A DNA stretch of 64,000 nt, taken from contig NZ_VWPH01000007.1 in the NCBI RefSeq assembly GCF_008630535.1, positions 310,001 to 374,000 on the forward strand. Reading direction: 5' to 3'. Under the pieces are notes generated by a model. The model was not told where the DNA came from. It was given only the letters and a program-made list of their open reading frames with translations, and did no database searches. Positions within the stretch are counted from its first letter, which is position 1; every line of letters begins with the position of its first letter. Position numbers and translations under genes: made by a program. Source of the stretch: Saccharopolyspora hirsuta (GTDB lineage: Bacteria; Actinomycetota; Actinomycetes; Mycobacteriales; Pseudonocardiaceae). Below, piece after piece: positions 63,654 to 64,000 of this stretch.

Positions 63654-63659
63654 ACTATA
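63654..63659 (-). promoter_or_regulatory. -10 element TATAGT of the TetR gene, probable leaderless start
   Basis: TATAGT on the minus strand precedes GTG 63646 by seven bases; it is the best consensus -10 in the window. Confidence 0.65.
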
Positions 63660-63772
63660 GCCAGATGTGGACCACCCGGTCCACAGAGTTTCGACCGCGC
63701 GACGGGAGGAGCCCGGAGGCATCGCGCCTCCGGGCTCCGCGAGCAGACCGCGCACCAGGCCCGGCCGGTTGC

Positions 63773-63794
63773 GAGCATGGGAACCTTCCTGTCA
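63773..63794 (+). repeat. Dispersed 22-nt repeat, copy 23
   Basis: GAGCAT variant, 22 bases downstream of the symporter stop and antisense to it. Confidence 0.9.
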
Positions 63795-63815
63795 CCCAGC
63801 GCCCGCAACCGCAGG

Positions 63816-64000
63816 TCAGGTCGACCCGATGCCGGTGAGCGAGCGGACCTCCATCTCCGCGGTGCGCCGCGGGTTGCTCGGCGGGCCGCCGAGGAAGGTG
63901 CCGACGACCCCGCACAGGAACGAGATCGGGATCGACACGACACCCGGGTTGCTCAGCGGGAACCACGCGAAGTCCGCGTTCGGCAGGATCGAGTCCGGTG
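63816..64000 (-). CDS. C-terminal end of an acetate-permease-like sodium:solute symporter (5' end outside window)
   Basis: The minus strand is open from the window edge to the TGA at 63818-63816, reading PNADFAWFPLSNPGVVSIPISF, LCGVVGTFLGG, then EMEVRSLTGIGST. An FPLSNPG-type loop, one last hydrophobic helix and the cytoplasmic AEMEVRSLTGIG tail are typical of ActP/MctC-type acetate or pyruvate symporters in actinobacteria. About 60 residues are visible, so the substrate is inferred from family only. Other frames across this stretch encode nothing plausible. Confidence 0.75.
   Translation of the reverse strand, partial: PDSILPNADFAWFPLSNPGVVSIPISFLCGVVGTFLGGPPSNPRRTAEMEVRSLTGIGST

Overview
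The window is high-GC actinobacterial DNA, most likely from a Pseudonocardiales genus such as Saccharopolyspora. The genus is inferred from protein style, not searched. The evidence is strong G/C bias at third codon positions, many GTG starts, several probable leaderless genes, NucS/EndoMS mismatch repair, DUF3558-like lipoproteins and DUF222-HNH proteins. The right part also keeps the mycobacterial order argS-lysA-hom-thrC-thrB-rho-rpmE-prfA-prmC-tsaC-wecA-atpI-atpBEFHAGDC-DUF2550-cobalamin adenosyltransferase-murA, read here on the minus strand.

Layout. 1-6300: the end of a low-complexity Ala/Lys/Pro-rich protein, a MerR regulator, a small protein, an alpha/beta hydrolase, a secreted metallophosphoesterase and two divergent secreted esterases. 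6345-10262: a compact operon, 3-hydroxybutyrate dehydrogenase - MHS-type MFS carrier - PucR/GAF regulator. With the two esterases it looks like a polyhydroxybutyrate/3-hydroxybutyrate utilisation module. 10400-13850: a tandem pair of GNAT acetyltransferases, a remnant of an MFS transporter, a hydrolase, a zinc-ribbon protein and a lipoprotein. 14001-17975: PTS-type dihydroxyacetone kinase (dhaKLM) and an aldehyde dehydrogenase. 18048-27642: a second lipoprotein, a sodium:solute symporter with a small membrane partner, nucS, an APC amino-acid permease, a frameshifted GH13 alpha-glucosidase, a DUF222-HNH gene with an in-frame amber stop, and a Nudix hydrolase. 27653-30707: an ectoine-type ABC importer (ehuBCDA). 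30784-58065: the conserved core block (murA, ATP synthase, WecA-type transferase, translation factors, rho, threonine/lysine synthesis, argS). 58279-64000: DUF3105 and DUF305 membrane proteins, a CDF metal exporter, tRNA-Arg(CCG), a divergent SDR/MarR pair around a palindrome, a membrane protein, a TetR regulator and the end of an acetate-type symporter.

The most unusual feature is a family of 23 short, almost invariant repeats: GAG[C/G]A[T/A] followed by GGGAACCTTCCTGTCA. They are scattered between transcription units and absent inside the long core operons. Many overlap or sit exactly four bases after a stop codon. Two inverted pairs form long hairpins between convergent genes. Tandem copies are spaced 31 or 41-43 bases start to start, near whole turns of the DNA helix. 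Inside the conserved core, copies mark the places where accessory genes interrupt the ancestral order, and one copy is fused to a decayed transporter gene. I know of no description of this family, but I could not search for one.
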